A stretch of DNA of 64,000 nt, taken from contig CM039193.1 in NCBI GenBank assembly GCA_008360975.2, forward strand, positions 16,420,501-16,484,500, written 5' to 3'. A program made the position numbers and the translations under genes. Shown here piece by piece: positions 52,331-62,360 of the stretch. This DNA comes from Lichenostomus cassidix (lineage: Eukaryota; Chordata; Aves; Passeriformes; Meliphagidae). The notes under the pieces were generated by a model. It saw only the letters and a program-made list of their open reading frames with translations, ran no database searches and had not been told where the DNA came from. Positions within the stretch are counted from its first letter, which is position 1, and each line of letters opens with the position of its first letter.

Positions 52331-53382
52331 TTGATGAACCTTATCTTCTCCAGGCAGACCATGGCCTCTGTGGCCCCAGGGGACACAGCTGGTTCACAGC
52401 CTTGGCCCCAGGCTGGTCCAGCTGAAGACCAAGACCACCCCTCTGACAGCGTGACAGCTCCTCAGGGCCAGCCACCCCTTGAGGTTGGCTACCCTGAGCT
52501 TTTGGAGCCATGGATCAGCAAAGGAGAAGTCTGGGAAAAGAACCTGGAGCATATTCTGCTGTTAGCAGCAAAACCAAAAGATTTAAGATGCTGAAACATC
52601 TAAAGGGAAGGAAATATCAGGCCCCTATTCCTGGACATTTCTGGGTGGGTAAAAATAGCCCTTGGGCAACCCGGGGGAGGAAAGCACTTCTGATCTCTTA
52701 ATGCAGAGCCCCTGCCGTAGCCCTGCGGGCTCTCTGCCACTTGCAGCCCCGCTTGCCTTTGCTTTTTCCAGGCCATAAAACGACAGCTCTTGCTGAGAAT
52801 TTCACTAGACGAGATTGTCTTGTTCTTTTCCTGCACAGCGTGTACTTTGGGTAATATCTTTGGGAAATTTTGGCATACTTGTGTACCCAGTATTTTTGTT
52901 AACCTAAAAAAATAGACCCATAAGTGTTATGATTATGCTATTAAACCTTTATTGTATCAAAGAATAAAAATCGGAGCAAGAGAGGAGCTGTATGGAGCTG
53001 AGAAATGTTAAGCTATGGTAGTAATCTGCCTTTGATTGTTTAATTTCGCTTAAAACCCAAATACCACAAGGCTGGAGAATTAAAGAGTTGGTGATGCTGA
53101 GGGATTGTGGGGGAGTGTGTGCAATCCCTGTGCCGCAGCCATGGTCCTTCTGGCTGGAAATCTGGGTTCTGGACAAGGGTAGGGGTGCGTTGAAGCTGGA
53201 TGTGGATGGTTTGCAGGGTATGGCTATGATGGTGCACACCCCTCTACAGCTGGTTTTTTGGTTTGGATGGGGCGAGTCCTTTGCACCATTGCCATGTGTC
53301 CCATCAGCAGAGCTCCTCCATGAGTTCCCTTCTGGGATGAAGCTGCCAGAATTTCAACAAGACTTTTTCTTCCACTCTTTTG

Positions 53383-53388
53383 CAGAAG
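53383..53388 (+). promoter_or_regulatory. BSN: NAGNAG tandem splice acceptor of BSN exon 4
   Basis: The acceptor reads ttttgcagaag|aac, that is, CAG directly followed by AAG. Using the first AG keeps a lysine (K-N-E-W). Using the second deletes that single lysine, in frame, just before the last cysteine pair of zinc finger 2. Mammals have a lysine at this position, so the first AG should be the main site. Confidence 0.6.
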
Positions 53389-53880
53389 AACGAATGGCTG
53401 TGCTTGAACTGCCAAACTCAGCGTCTGCTCGAAGGGAGCCTTGGTGACCCTGCCCCAATGCCACTGCCTACCCCAAAGCCGCCGTCCACTGGCTCCCCAC
53501 GGCACCAGCCGCCGTCCACTGGCTCCCCACGGCACCAGCCGCCTGCCGCCGGCCAGCAGCAGAGAGCACCCACGCCAGCACCTGCCCCTGCCGAGCCAGC
53601 AGCACCCCCTGAGCAGCAGCCCTCGCCTGCCAAGAGCCTCCGGGCTGCCGAGCAGAGCAGGACCCCAAGTCCTGCTCCAGCAGAGAAGAAGCCCCCAGCG
53701 CCAGCAGAAAAGAAGCCCCCGGTGCCGGCAGAGGACAAGCCACTGCCCAAAGCTGCCCCGGAGCTTTCCAGAGCTCCTGAGAGCATCACTCCAAAGGGAA
53801 AGAGCATGACCCCCAAACCGGAGGTGGAGAGCAAGGAGAGCCGGGCACTCCCCGAGGCACCGCGGGCAAAGGAGCAAGAG
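53386..53880 (+). CDS. BSN: BSN exon 4: second half of zinc finger 2 and linker
   Basis: The exon has 165 codons, phase 0 at both ends, with a strong donor gag|gtgagc. It begins KNEWLCLNCQTQRLLEGSLG, whose cysteines at 53401 and 53410 close zinc finger 2. Mammalian Bassoon has a nearly identical stretch at its exon 4 start. The rest is a disordered Pro/Ala/Lys-rich linker. It includes a perfect tandem duplication of PPSTGSPRHQ (53479-53538) and short EKKPPxPA repeats at about 53682-53730. Removing exons 4 and 5 is the basis of the well-known mouse Bsn mutant, in which a shortened protein is still made. The symmetrical phases seen here agree with that. Reading past the donor gives about 52 residues before a stop at 54037. 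Confidence 0.96.
53479..53538 (+). repeat. BSN: Perfect 30-bp tandem coding duplication (PPSTGSPRHQ x2)
   Basis: The units 53479-53508 and 53509-53538 are identical at the nucleotide level, and each encodes PPSTGSPRHQ. Perfect identity implies a very recent duplication or gene conversion, in the same disordered linker class as the exon 3 repeat. Confidence 0.95.
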
Positions 53881-54963
53881 GTGAGCTGTGCCTCTGCTAG
53901 CAGCTGTGCCCACAAATGGGGAGGATTATTCCAAGTTAGAGCACAAACCATGTTGTCGAGGCCTTTTGCCCTGGGAAATGATATTTTGGGGGACACTAGG
54001 CTCCAAACACTGTTGCCTCAGCACTCCCAAATGCCTTAGGACCTTCACAGGCTCCATGGCAGTATGCTAGTATTTGCCTTCTTTTTTATTAGGATTACAT
54101 CTATTCGGGCATAATGCGATAGTTCAGGTCATCTCTGGCCTTTGGATTTGTTTTAAAATAATATAAGGGTAATTGGGATTTGATGTCAAATGGAAAACAT
54201 ATTTTCCAACATTCCACGTTGCAGCAGTGGGTGTTTTTCAAGCTGCTCATCCCACCTTTTCTAAAATTCAAAACAATTTGGGGAAACATTTGGCTGCCTT
54301 GGGATGGTGTTCCCCCACAAGCATCCATCCAAGCAGCAGCCAGCAGAGCCTCCCATGGGGAAGGGACATGGCAGAAGGTCCCCACTAGCCAGGAGGGAAT
54401 GGCTGTCCCCCTCACTGCTGTGCAGCCCCCAGGAAAGATGCTCCTTGTGGCCCCCAAATCAAGTTGTCAGTGGTGCCTCTGTGCTGGCAGGGTGACAAGT
54501 ACTGCCTGTAGCACCAGGGCTGGGTGTGATGGCACAGTCCCCATGGCTCAGAGGCTTGTCCTCCATACTGCCTAATTGTCAAGCCAATTAAAGGGGCTTT
54601 TTATTTCTACTGGCATCTAACAAGGATCCTGGGGGCAGCCCTGCTTCTGAAGGGTGCCTTGGGGACTGGGGACCCAGTTTTTTAAACATATTTATTAGTC
54701 CCCCAGTGTCTTTATCCCTGAGACCATTTGCTGTACCATCCCCTGCTTGCAGCACACCCTGTCACCTGCCTTTTTTAGCACAGAGGAGCTGCTGATGAGC
54801 CACTGAACTGGGGGACACTGGGCAGCCCCCAGCCTTTGTGCTAGGCTGGCTCCCAGTAGTGCCCAGACTTTCTGTGTGCTCCTTGGGAAAGAGTTTGGGG
54901 GGAAGTAGGAGCAGCAGCTCTGGAGCTGCCTGAAACTGACACTGTGCTCTCTCTTGCCTGCAG
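53881..54963 (+). other. BSN: BSN intron 4 (1,083 bp)
   Basis: The intron runs from donor gtgagc to acceptor ctctcttgcctgcag, which has a good pyrimidine tract. I recognise no repeat or other feature inside it. Confidence 0.93.
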
Positions 54964-57900
54964 GACGGGAGCAAGCCTTACCCCCCAGACCTGTCCCGCA
55001 GTCCCCAGAGCCTCAGCGACACTGGCTACTCCTCTGATGGCATCTCCAGTTCACAGAGCGAGATCACTGGCCTGGTGCAGCAGGAGGAGGAGAAGCTAAG
55101 CACCACTGGGCTGGCTGGGCAGAGCCCCCCCAGCCCCTCCGAGCTCACCAAGCTGGAGAGCAGCATGCGGCCCCTCCTGGAAGGCCGGGGCACACCAACA
55201 GAGTCCCCCGAACGTGGCAAGAGCCGCACAGAGTCAAAGGAGGACCAGCGGCAACAGCAGCGGCCACGGTACCTCTCCATCACTCCGGAAGCCTTTGACT
55301 CAGACGAGGAGCTGGAGGACATCCTGGAGGAGGATGAGGAATGGGACAACCAGCGGGAGCGTCGGGAGAGTGCAGAGTCCTCAGATGAGTTTGGCAGCAA
55401 GCTGCGGCATGACTATGTGGAGGACAGCAGTGAGGGGGGCTTCTCCCCAGTGCCCCCCCGGCCCAAAGACCAGGAGGCAGAGGTGACTGATGAGGAGTTC
55501 ATGCGGAGACAGATCCTGGAGATGAGTGCTGAGGAGGACAATCTTGAGGAAGAAGAGGAGGCAGGCTATGGGCGCACCAAGTACAGCATCCCCAAAGCTG
55601 GGCAGAAGACCGAGGCGGAGAAGGGCAAAGAGCCAGCATCGGCCAAGCGGCGCCTGCCACATGGTGCCAGCAGCATGTACACGGAGGAGAGCAAGGAGGT
55701 GGAGGCAGTGGAGGGTGATGACTTGAGCACGGCCCAGGGTGGACTGCGGCGATTCAAGACCATTGAGCTGAACAGCACAACTGGCTACGGCCGGGAGATG
55801 GAGATTGCCCAGGAGCCAGATGCCAGTCTGGACCGGGAGCCTGAGCTGGAGATGGAGAGCCTGACAGGCTCCCCCGAGGAGCGCTCCCGGGGCGAATACT
55901 CCTCCACCCTGCCAGCCACAACACCCAGCTACACCTCAGGCACCTCACCCACCTCCATCTCCTCACTGGAAGAGGACAGCGACAGCAGCCCGAGCCGCCG
56001 GCAGCGGCTGGAGGAGGTAAAGCAGCAGAGGAAGGCTCGGCATCGCTCACACGGCCCCTTGCTGCCCACCATTGAGGATTCATCTGAGGAGGAGGAGATG
56101 CGGGAGGAAGAGGAGCTGTTGCGGGAGCAGGAGAAGATGAGGGAGGTGGAGCAGCAGCGCATCCGGAGCACAGCGCGCAAGACCAAGCGCGACAAGGAGG
56201 AGCTGAGGGCACAGCGGAGGAGGGAGCGCTCCAAAACCCCCCCCAGCAATCTCTCCCCCATTGAGGACGCCTCCCCCACAGAAGAGCTGCGACAGGCGGC
56301 CGAGATGGAGGAACTGCACCGCTCCTCCTGCTCCGAGTACTCGCCTTCCATCGATTCTGAGGCAGAGAGCTTTGATGCCGTGACCTCCAAGCTGTACAAG
56401 TCAGGCAGTGAATACAACCTGCCCACTTTCATGTCACTGTACTCCCCGACAGAGAAGGTGGAGAGTGGCACCAGCCAGCCCACCAGCAAGCCCCTGAAGA
56501 GTGCCGAGGAAGCCTACGAGGAGATGATGAGGAAGGCAGAGATGATGCAGAAGCAGCAGGTCCAGCAGGCCCAGCCAGCCTCTTCCTACAGCAGCACCTA
56601 CCAGCAGGTTGGCTACCGCAGTACTGAGGGCCAGAACGGCTTTGATTACCAATATGGTGAGGAGTACCGATACGACAGCAGCCTCACGCACCCCTCCCAG
56701 CCCGACTATCCCAGTGCCCTGCCAAAGGCGGGAGCAGTGTACGAGGAGATCCTGCAGACTTCACAGAGCATCTCCAGGATGCACCAGTCCTCTTCCTTTG
56801 ACCTGGCCCTCGAGCAGGGCAAGAAGGTGAAGGGGCAGGTGGAGGGGTACCAGGAGAAGCACTTCCTCAATGCTGAGAGTGCCTATGCTGACCTGTTGAA
56901 GCAGAACGGTGGCCCGCTCACCCCTGGCACCAGCCCCACACAGCTCTCTGCTCCTGTCTCCTTTGCCAGCTCTGACAGCAGCACCGTCAAGACTATTCCT
57001 GATGTCCGGGTCACCCAGCATTTTGCAAAAGAGGGACAAGACCTAGCCAAGCTCCAGAGTGTCCCGGCAGCAGCACCCAGCCCAGTATCCAAGGCTGCCA
57101 CCACTCCTTATTCTTACAGCAAAGGCACCAGCACGGTGACGACAGCGGCAGGCAGCCCTGGGAGTGCACTGCGGAGCTACAGCTCACCATCTCCAGAGGC
57201 CCCATCCATAGCTGGGAGAAGCTACACTCCATCAAAGAGCACTGTCAGCTATGGCTCACAGACAGAGGACATCAGCAGAACCAGGACAGTGGAGATTAGC
57301 GTGCAGACAGCCAGGGAGAAGCTCCCAGCTGCAAGCGACAGCAAGCCCACACTGCCCAAGACATATACCTTCTTCAAGAGCTCCAGCCCTCCACTCTCAC
57401 CCACCTCGCCCACACAGAGCCCCACCCGCACCACAAAGGCCACAGCAGAGTTTTCCACGCAGACACAGAGCCCCGTCCTCTCATATGAGGGTCCTTCTGC
57501 TGCTGGTGCTGGCCCAGACACCTCTTCCCCCATGGTGGCGCAGGGGACTCAGACGCCGCACCGGGCGGGCTCACCACGCCTGACCCGGCAGGCCTCTTCA
57601 CAGGACTCCCCCTTCATGGTGATCACACTGGCAGCCGATGCAGCCAGCCAAACCAAACCAGTCAGCTCCGGCGCCTTGACGTCCCCCACTTCGTCCCCTA
57701 CCAGGCCAAGCCGGCAGCTGCTGGCACATGGCTACACCCAGACACCAGAGCCAGAGCAGCCAGCAGGTGCCTACATCAGGGCACAGCCGGTGAAGGACCA
57801 TGCCCAGAAAACACCTGCTGTGACTTCAGCCGCTGATGGCATCACAGGGCTGTACAGCTGGGGAGCACTCCCTGCGGAAAACATCTCCCTCTGCCGCATC

Positions 57901-60900
57901 TCCTCCATCCCCGGCACATCCCGGGTGGAGCCAGGGCCTAAGGTGCCAAGCAGCAATGCTGTGGACTTACGGACCGCATTGAAGTCTGCCCCCATCATCA
58001 TAACAGATCAAGGCATGGATCTCACCTCCTTGGCCACCGAGGCCAGGAAGTACTGCCTCACCCTGGACCACATCCCAAACCGGCAGTCCACAGCCATCCA
58101 GCCCTTGATAATCAACCTCAATGCCCAGGAGCAGCCCCACGCCATCATTGCAGCAGCCAGCACTGCTGGCCTGGCCATTGCCTCTCCCGTGATCCTCTCG
58201 CAGTCCAAGCAACCTGTAGTCTATGGAGACCCATTCCAGAGCCGTGTGGATTTTGGGCAGGGGACCGGGAGCCCAGTGTGCTTGGCACCGGTGAAGCAGG
58301 TGGAGCAGGGTGTCCAGACAGCCACTGTCAGAGCCAGTGGGGTGGCCAGTGGCAAGCCTGAGCCCACCGCTGCCCCCCAGACCAAATTTGCAAGGTATGG
58401 CATGCCGGGTCAGATGGTGAAAAAGGATGTGCTCCTCACACAGACTGGTGGGGCACAGAATGCTGGTGGTCTCCCACAGTCCTTCCCGCCAGAGCCAGGA
58501 TCAGAGGTGTACCGGGCGGTGCCAGTAGAGCTGAAGACCCAGAGCCCTCTCCTTGCCCTGGGTGGCAAGAAATCCCAGGTGATGATGGTGCAGATGGAGG
58601 AGGCAGCGACTGGCCCAGTGACCAAAGTGCTGAAGGAGGAGGTGCCAGCCAACGTTCTGGACCTCACGGGTGTGAAGCCGGAGAGCCAGGTGGCCTGCTG
58701 TGACATGGTCTACAAGTTTCCCTTTGGTGGCAGCTGCACCGGCGCTTTCAACCCCACCTCCAAGATGCCAGAGAAGAAAGCTGGGGAGGCAGCAGTGATG
58801 CCTGGTCGGAAAGCCAGTGGGCCAATGTATGGCACCAGAGAACCAGAGCTGCCAGAGACCTTCCCTTACCGGGAGCAGCCAGCCCCAGCACCTGCACTCT
58901 ACGAGGAGCAGAAATTTTACCCAGCCAGCGCCTTTGGACGCCTTTACTCCTCCATGTCGGACACGAACCTCTCAGAAATTGGGATGAGCTACTACCACAC
59001 AAAGGGGGATCAGCCCTTCCCTGCCCCAGCAGGCGATGCTGCTGTGGACCTCAGCACCATGAAGCACTCCTACAGTGTGGGCTTTGCTGAGGGGGGTTAC
59101 CTGGGCCAGGGGCTGCAGTATGGCTCTTTCTCTGACCTCCGCCAGCCGGGAGAGCTGCTGAGCCACCCATTCCCCATGCGGAGGTACAGCTCGGCCTCCA
59201 ACCTCTACTCCGACTACCGTTTCTCACACCGGGGGGACCTGGCCAGCTTCCAGGAGTCCAGCCTGGCCCACTACAGTGCCACCACGGCACGTGAGATCAG
59301 CCGTATGTGTGCTGCCCTCAACTCCATGGACCAGTATGGGGGCCGGCACGCTAATGGCCCTGATGTGCTCCCTTATGGCCCCAGCACTGGGCAGGGGGGC
59401 ACAGGGGGGCTGGCAGCTCAGCAGCAGGGCCCTGTACCCCCCAAACCCAGCGGGATGTACAACCCTACCTTCCCCGAGGGACGGCAGGGATTCAGCAACC
59501 TGGCACAGTACAATGTTCCTGGTGTCCGCCTGGGCGCCATCCGGCAAATGCTTCCTTCCACCGCAACCGTGCGGGCAGCCGACGGCATGATTTACTCCAC
59601 CATAAACACTCCCATTGCCTCCACGCTGCCCATCACCACCCAGCCAGCCTCGGTGCTGCGGCCAATGCTGCGTGGGATGTATAGACCCTATGGCCCAGGC
59701 GGTGTGGCAGCAGTCCCACTGGCCAGCTTGGCCAGGCTGCCAGTTGTCACCCCCCGTGTCCCACTGGCAGCACAGAGCCTCTACCGCTACCCAGCCCCAA
59801 GCCGGCCGGCCCCAGCAGCCTCTGTGATGGAGACACCCGTCTATCTGGGGAAGCCTGTCACCAGCACAGCACCGGCAGCAGTGGGAGCTGCTCCTGCCCC
59901 CAAAGCCCCTGCTGCTCCCACTGCCCCCGCTGTCCCTGCTGCCCCCGCCGCCCCCGCCAGTAGCTTGCAGAGAGCAGAGCCGCCACCAGCTGCCCCCCGT
60001 GCAGAGGCGCCGGCAGCACCAGCAGCCCCCAAGGAGAGCGGGCCAGTGGCTGCGGCACCCAAGCCAACACTGGATGGAGCTCAGCGGGAGGAGCGGGAGC
60101 GGGAAGAGGAGCGTCAGCGCAAGCAGCAGGAGCACGTGCTGCAGCTGGAGCGGGAGCGTGTGGAGTTGGAGAAGCTGCGGCAGCTGCGGCTGCAGGAGGA
60201 GCTGGAGCGGGAGCGTGCAGAGCTGCAGCGGCACCGGGAGAAGGAGCAGCTGCTGGTGCAGCGGGAGCTGCAGGAGCTGCAGTGCATCAAACAGCAGGTG
60301 CTGCAGCAGCAGCAGGAGGAGCGGCATGCGCAGCTAGCGCTGCAGCGGGAGCAGCTCGCCCAGCAGCGCCTCCAGCTTGAGCACATCCACCAACTCCAGC
60401 ACCAGCTGCAGCAGCAGCTGGAGGAGCAGAAGCGGCAGAAGACCATCTTCCCCACTCCCATGGAGCCCGCTGCCCGCCCACCCGAGGGGCCCGCTGAGGC
60501 ACCGCGGGTGCTGCCACACAACGGACAGGCATGGCCCCCACCAGGCCAGACACCCCCAGAGGGGCCTGCCGGTCCCCGCTACCCTGTGCCACAGCGGCCA
60601 CTCAGCAGCTCGGCCTCAGACATGTCACTTCAAGTTGAGGAGTCCTGGGAGCCTGGCCGGGGCATTAAGAAGAGGAACTCAATGCCGCGGCTGCGGGATG
60701 CCTACGAGAAGGAGACCTTTGCGGCACGGAAAACAGCGGACAGCAGTGTGCAGACGGATGATGAGGATGGTGAGGAGCGGTACATGCTGTCACGGCGGCG
60801 GCGGACACGGCGCAGTGCTGACTGCAGTGTGCAGACAGACGAGGAGGACAGTGGGGAGTGGGAGCAGCCCGTGCGCCGCCGGCGCTCCAGGGCCTCACGG

Positions 60901-61635
60901 CATGCTGAGGCCAGCGCTGAGGGCAAGACGGATGGAACAACCCGCACAGCCAGCGTGGGTATCCAGACTATCAGTGACTGCTCGGTGCAGACAGAACCTG
61001 ACCAACTCCTCCGCGTCTCCCCCTCCATTCACATCACCACCCATGACCCCCGAGTGGAGATCGTGAAGTACATCTCAGCCCCAGAGAAGACGCAGCGGGG
61101 TGAGAGCCTGGCCTGCCAGACAGAGCCAGAACCAGCTCCCCAACCTGGCATCGTGGTCCCACAGCTGACAGTGCCCACCACCATCCCACCCTACTCCACC
61201 AACCTCCAAATAGTGAGCACAGGCCCCCTGGACCCCCACACTGTCCGGCAGCAGACCCTGGGCAAGTTTGAGAAGAAGAAGCCAGATCCCCTGGAAATCG
61301 GTTACCAGTCCCATCTGCCAGCCGAATCCCTCTCCCAGCTGGTGACCCGACAGCCACCCCGCTCTCCCCAGGTCCTCTACTCACCCGTCTCCCCCTTGTC
61401 CCCCCATCGCCTCCTGGAGTCCTCCTTTGCCACCAGTGAGCGGCTGAACAAGGCCCACGTCCCCCCACAGAAGCACTTCACCACCGACTTAGCCCAGCGC
61501 CAGCAGACTCTGCCTCGCCCCATCAAGACCATGCAGCGCTCCTTGTCTGACCCCAAGCCCATCAGCCCTACTGCCGAGGAGGCTGGCAAGGACAGGTTCT
61601 CCCTCTACCAACACCCGCTGCTCCCCAGCTCACAG
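54964..61635 (+). CDS. BSN: BSN exon 5: giant central exon of Bassoon
   Basis: One uninterrupted exon of 6,672 nt (2,224 codons, phase 0 at both ends), matching the single huge central exon of mammalian BSN. Landmarks in order: the conserved SPQSLSDTGYSSDGISSSQS start; an acidic segment (about 55276-55350); a highly charged coiled coil (56086-56235); a Ser/Thr/Pro-rich region with xQT motifs (57256-57744); the conserved VYKFPFGGSCTGAF and YSSMSDTNLSEIG blocks; TTAREISRMCAALNSMDQYG; GMIYSTINTPIASTLPITTQ; an Ala/Pro-rich run (59866-59970); a Gln/Glu/Arg-rich coiled coil (60079-60441); a second xQT cluster (60745-61131); and a 14-3-3 consensus RSLSDP (61537-61554). Known partners of this region include dynein light chains and, through the 14-3-3 site, 14-3-3 proteins. 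Donor cag|gtatgt. Piccolo, the paralogue, is excluded by the Bassoon-specific blocks. Confidence 0.98.
56086..56235 (+). other. BSN: Coiled coil 1 of Bassoon (within exon 5)
   Basis: About 50 residues are dominated by Glu, Arg, Gln and Leu (EEEMREEEELLREQEKMR, then EVEQQRIRSTARKTKRDKEE). They are almost identical to the mammalian protein at this place. The charge pattern predicts a helix. Confidence 0.8.
60079..60441 (+). other. BSN: Coiled coil 2 of Bassoon, Q/E/R-rich (within exon 5)
   Basis: About 121 residues almost free of Pro and Gly, with repeating Leu-Glu-Arg and later Gln-rich heptads (for example LQLERERVELEKLRQLRLQE). This is the long second coiled coil known from mammalian Bassoon. 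The DNA is purine/CAG-rich, which produces misleading long open frames on the opposite strand. Confidence 0.9.
61537..61554 (+). other. BSN: 14-3-3 binding consensus RSLSDP (within exon 5)
   Basis: R-S-L-S-D-P fits the mode-1 14-3-3 motif, with the serine at 61546-61548 as the phospho-acceptor. In rodents a phosphorylated serine at the corresponding place recruits 14-3-3 and loosens Bassoon from the cytomatrix. The flanking residues (MQ before, KP after) are also conserved. Confidence 0.75.
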
Positions 61636-62360
61636 GTATGTCACCACAGGGAACAACCTTCCCCTCAGGGAACAGCCCTGGGAGGCACCTCGGGACATTT
61701 CAGTTTCATTGGCATTGTGGCAATTAATATTTCAAAAGGCCAGCTCCCTGCGGCGGCTGATGGCAGCCAGAAGGCACAGACATGTGTGCCAATACCAGCA
61801 GCTGGAGGGACGCCCTGGAGGTCCACTGGCTGCATGAGCCTGTCAGCAGGCAGGAGATGCTGCAGGTTGGCAGCATCAGGGCTGTCCCCTGCTCCACATG
61901 GGTCCCCCTTCTCTCTCAAGGAGCCACCACTTGCATGGCTCCATTTAGGCTCTTGCTCACACTTTTGTCCCCACGCACCGAGGTTGTCTTGGGCAGCCAA
62001 GTGCCCACCCAAGAGTCCCGGGGCAATTCCTGGGGCAGCAGCACCCCTAGGCATTCTCCCAAGTCCCTCTGCCAAGTGCCTGTGGACAGAAAGCATTTTT
62101 TGCAGCAGAGGGTATGCACGTGGCCAGCTCAGCACTTGGCCGGCTGCCACCCCCGGTAATTACTCACAGAAAGTGCCCTGCCTGTTACTTCCATCCTATT
62201 TATTGCGCTTTTACATAAACGCCGCTTTCTCAGTGCATGGGGGAACACGTGCACAGCGGGACGCCTTACCCCAACCCCTGAAGCACAGGAGGAGCTGTGG
62301 GGTGAGATGTGGGGGGACACCTACCTGCCCCCCTCACCAGGTGTTCCCTTGGCTTTGCAG
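61636..62360 (+). other. BSN: BSN intron 5 (725 bp), stop-free in the exon 5 frame
   Basis: The intron runs from donor gtatgt to acceptor tggctttgcag. The exon 5 reading frame stays open through all 725 nt (241 codons and two bases). If the intron were retained, translation would enter exon 6 out of frame and stop at 62398-62400. The composition (Cys, Trp, Pro and Ala in no pattern) does not look like Bassoon protein, and mammals join exon 5 to exon 6 at equivalent residues, so I call it an intron. A second AG at 62339-62340 could act as an alternative acceptor. Confidence 0.9.

Larger units (their letters stand above)
25942..53385 (+). other. BSN: BSN intron 3 (27.4 kb)
   Basis: This intron separates the two halves of zinc finger 2, from donor gtaagg to acceptor tcttttgcag. 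It contains six CR1 fragments (29819-30003, 35234-35363, 37167-37357, 44830-45245, 50781-50920, 52053-52330). It also holds a G-quadruplex motif (38062-38083), a short direct repeat (36928-36961) and a compact set of candidate factor sites near 46270-46344. TAATTA-type clusters occur at 27391-27416 and 48450-48560. Open frames here, the longest being 208 codons at 30047, have no recognisable domain content. I see no embedded gene or structural RNA. Confidence 0.9.

Noticed and set aside
59224..60327. A 367-codon open frame on the minus strand inside exon 5
   Set aside because: It lies opposite the GC- and CAG-rich coding sequence of exon 5. Its product is a Leu/Cys/Gly-rich mirror of the coiled coil and has no recognisable domain.
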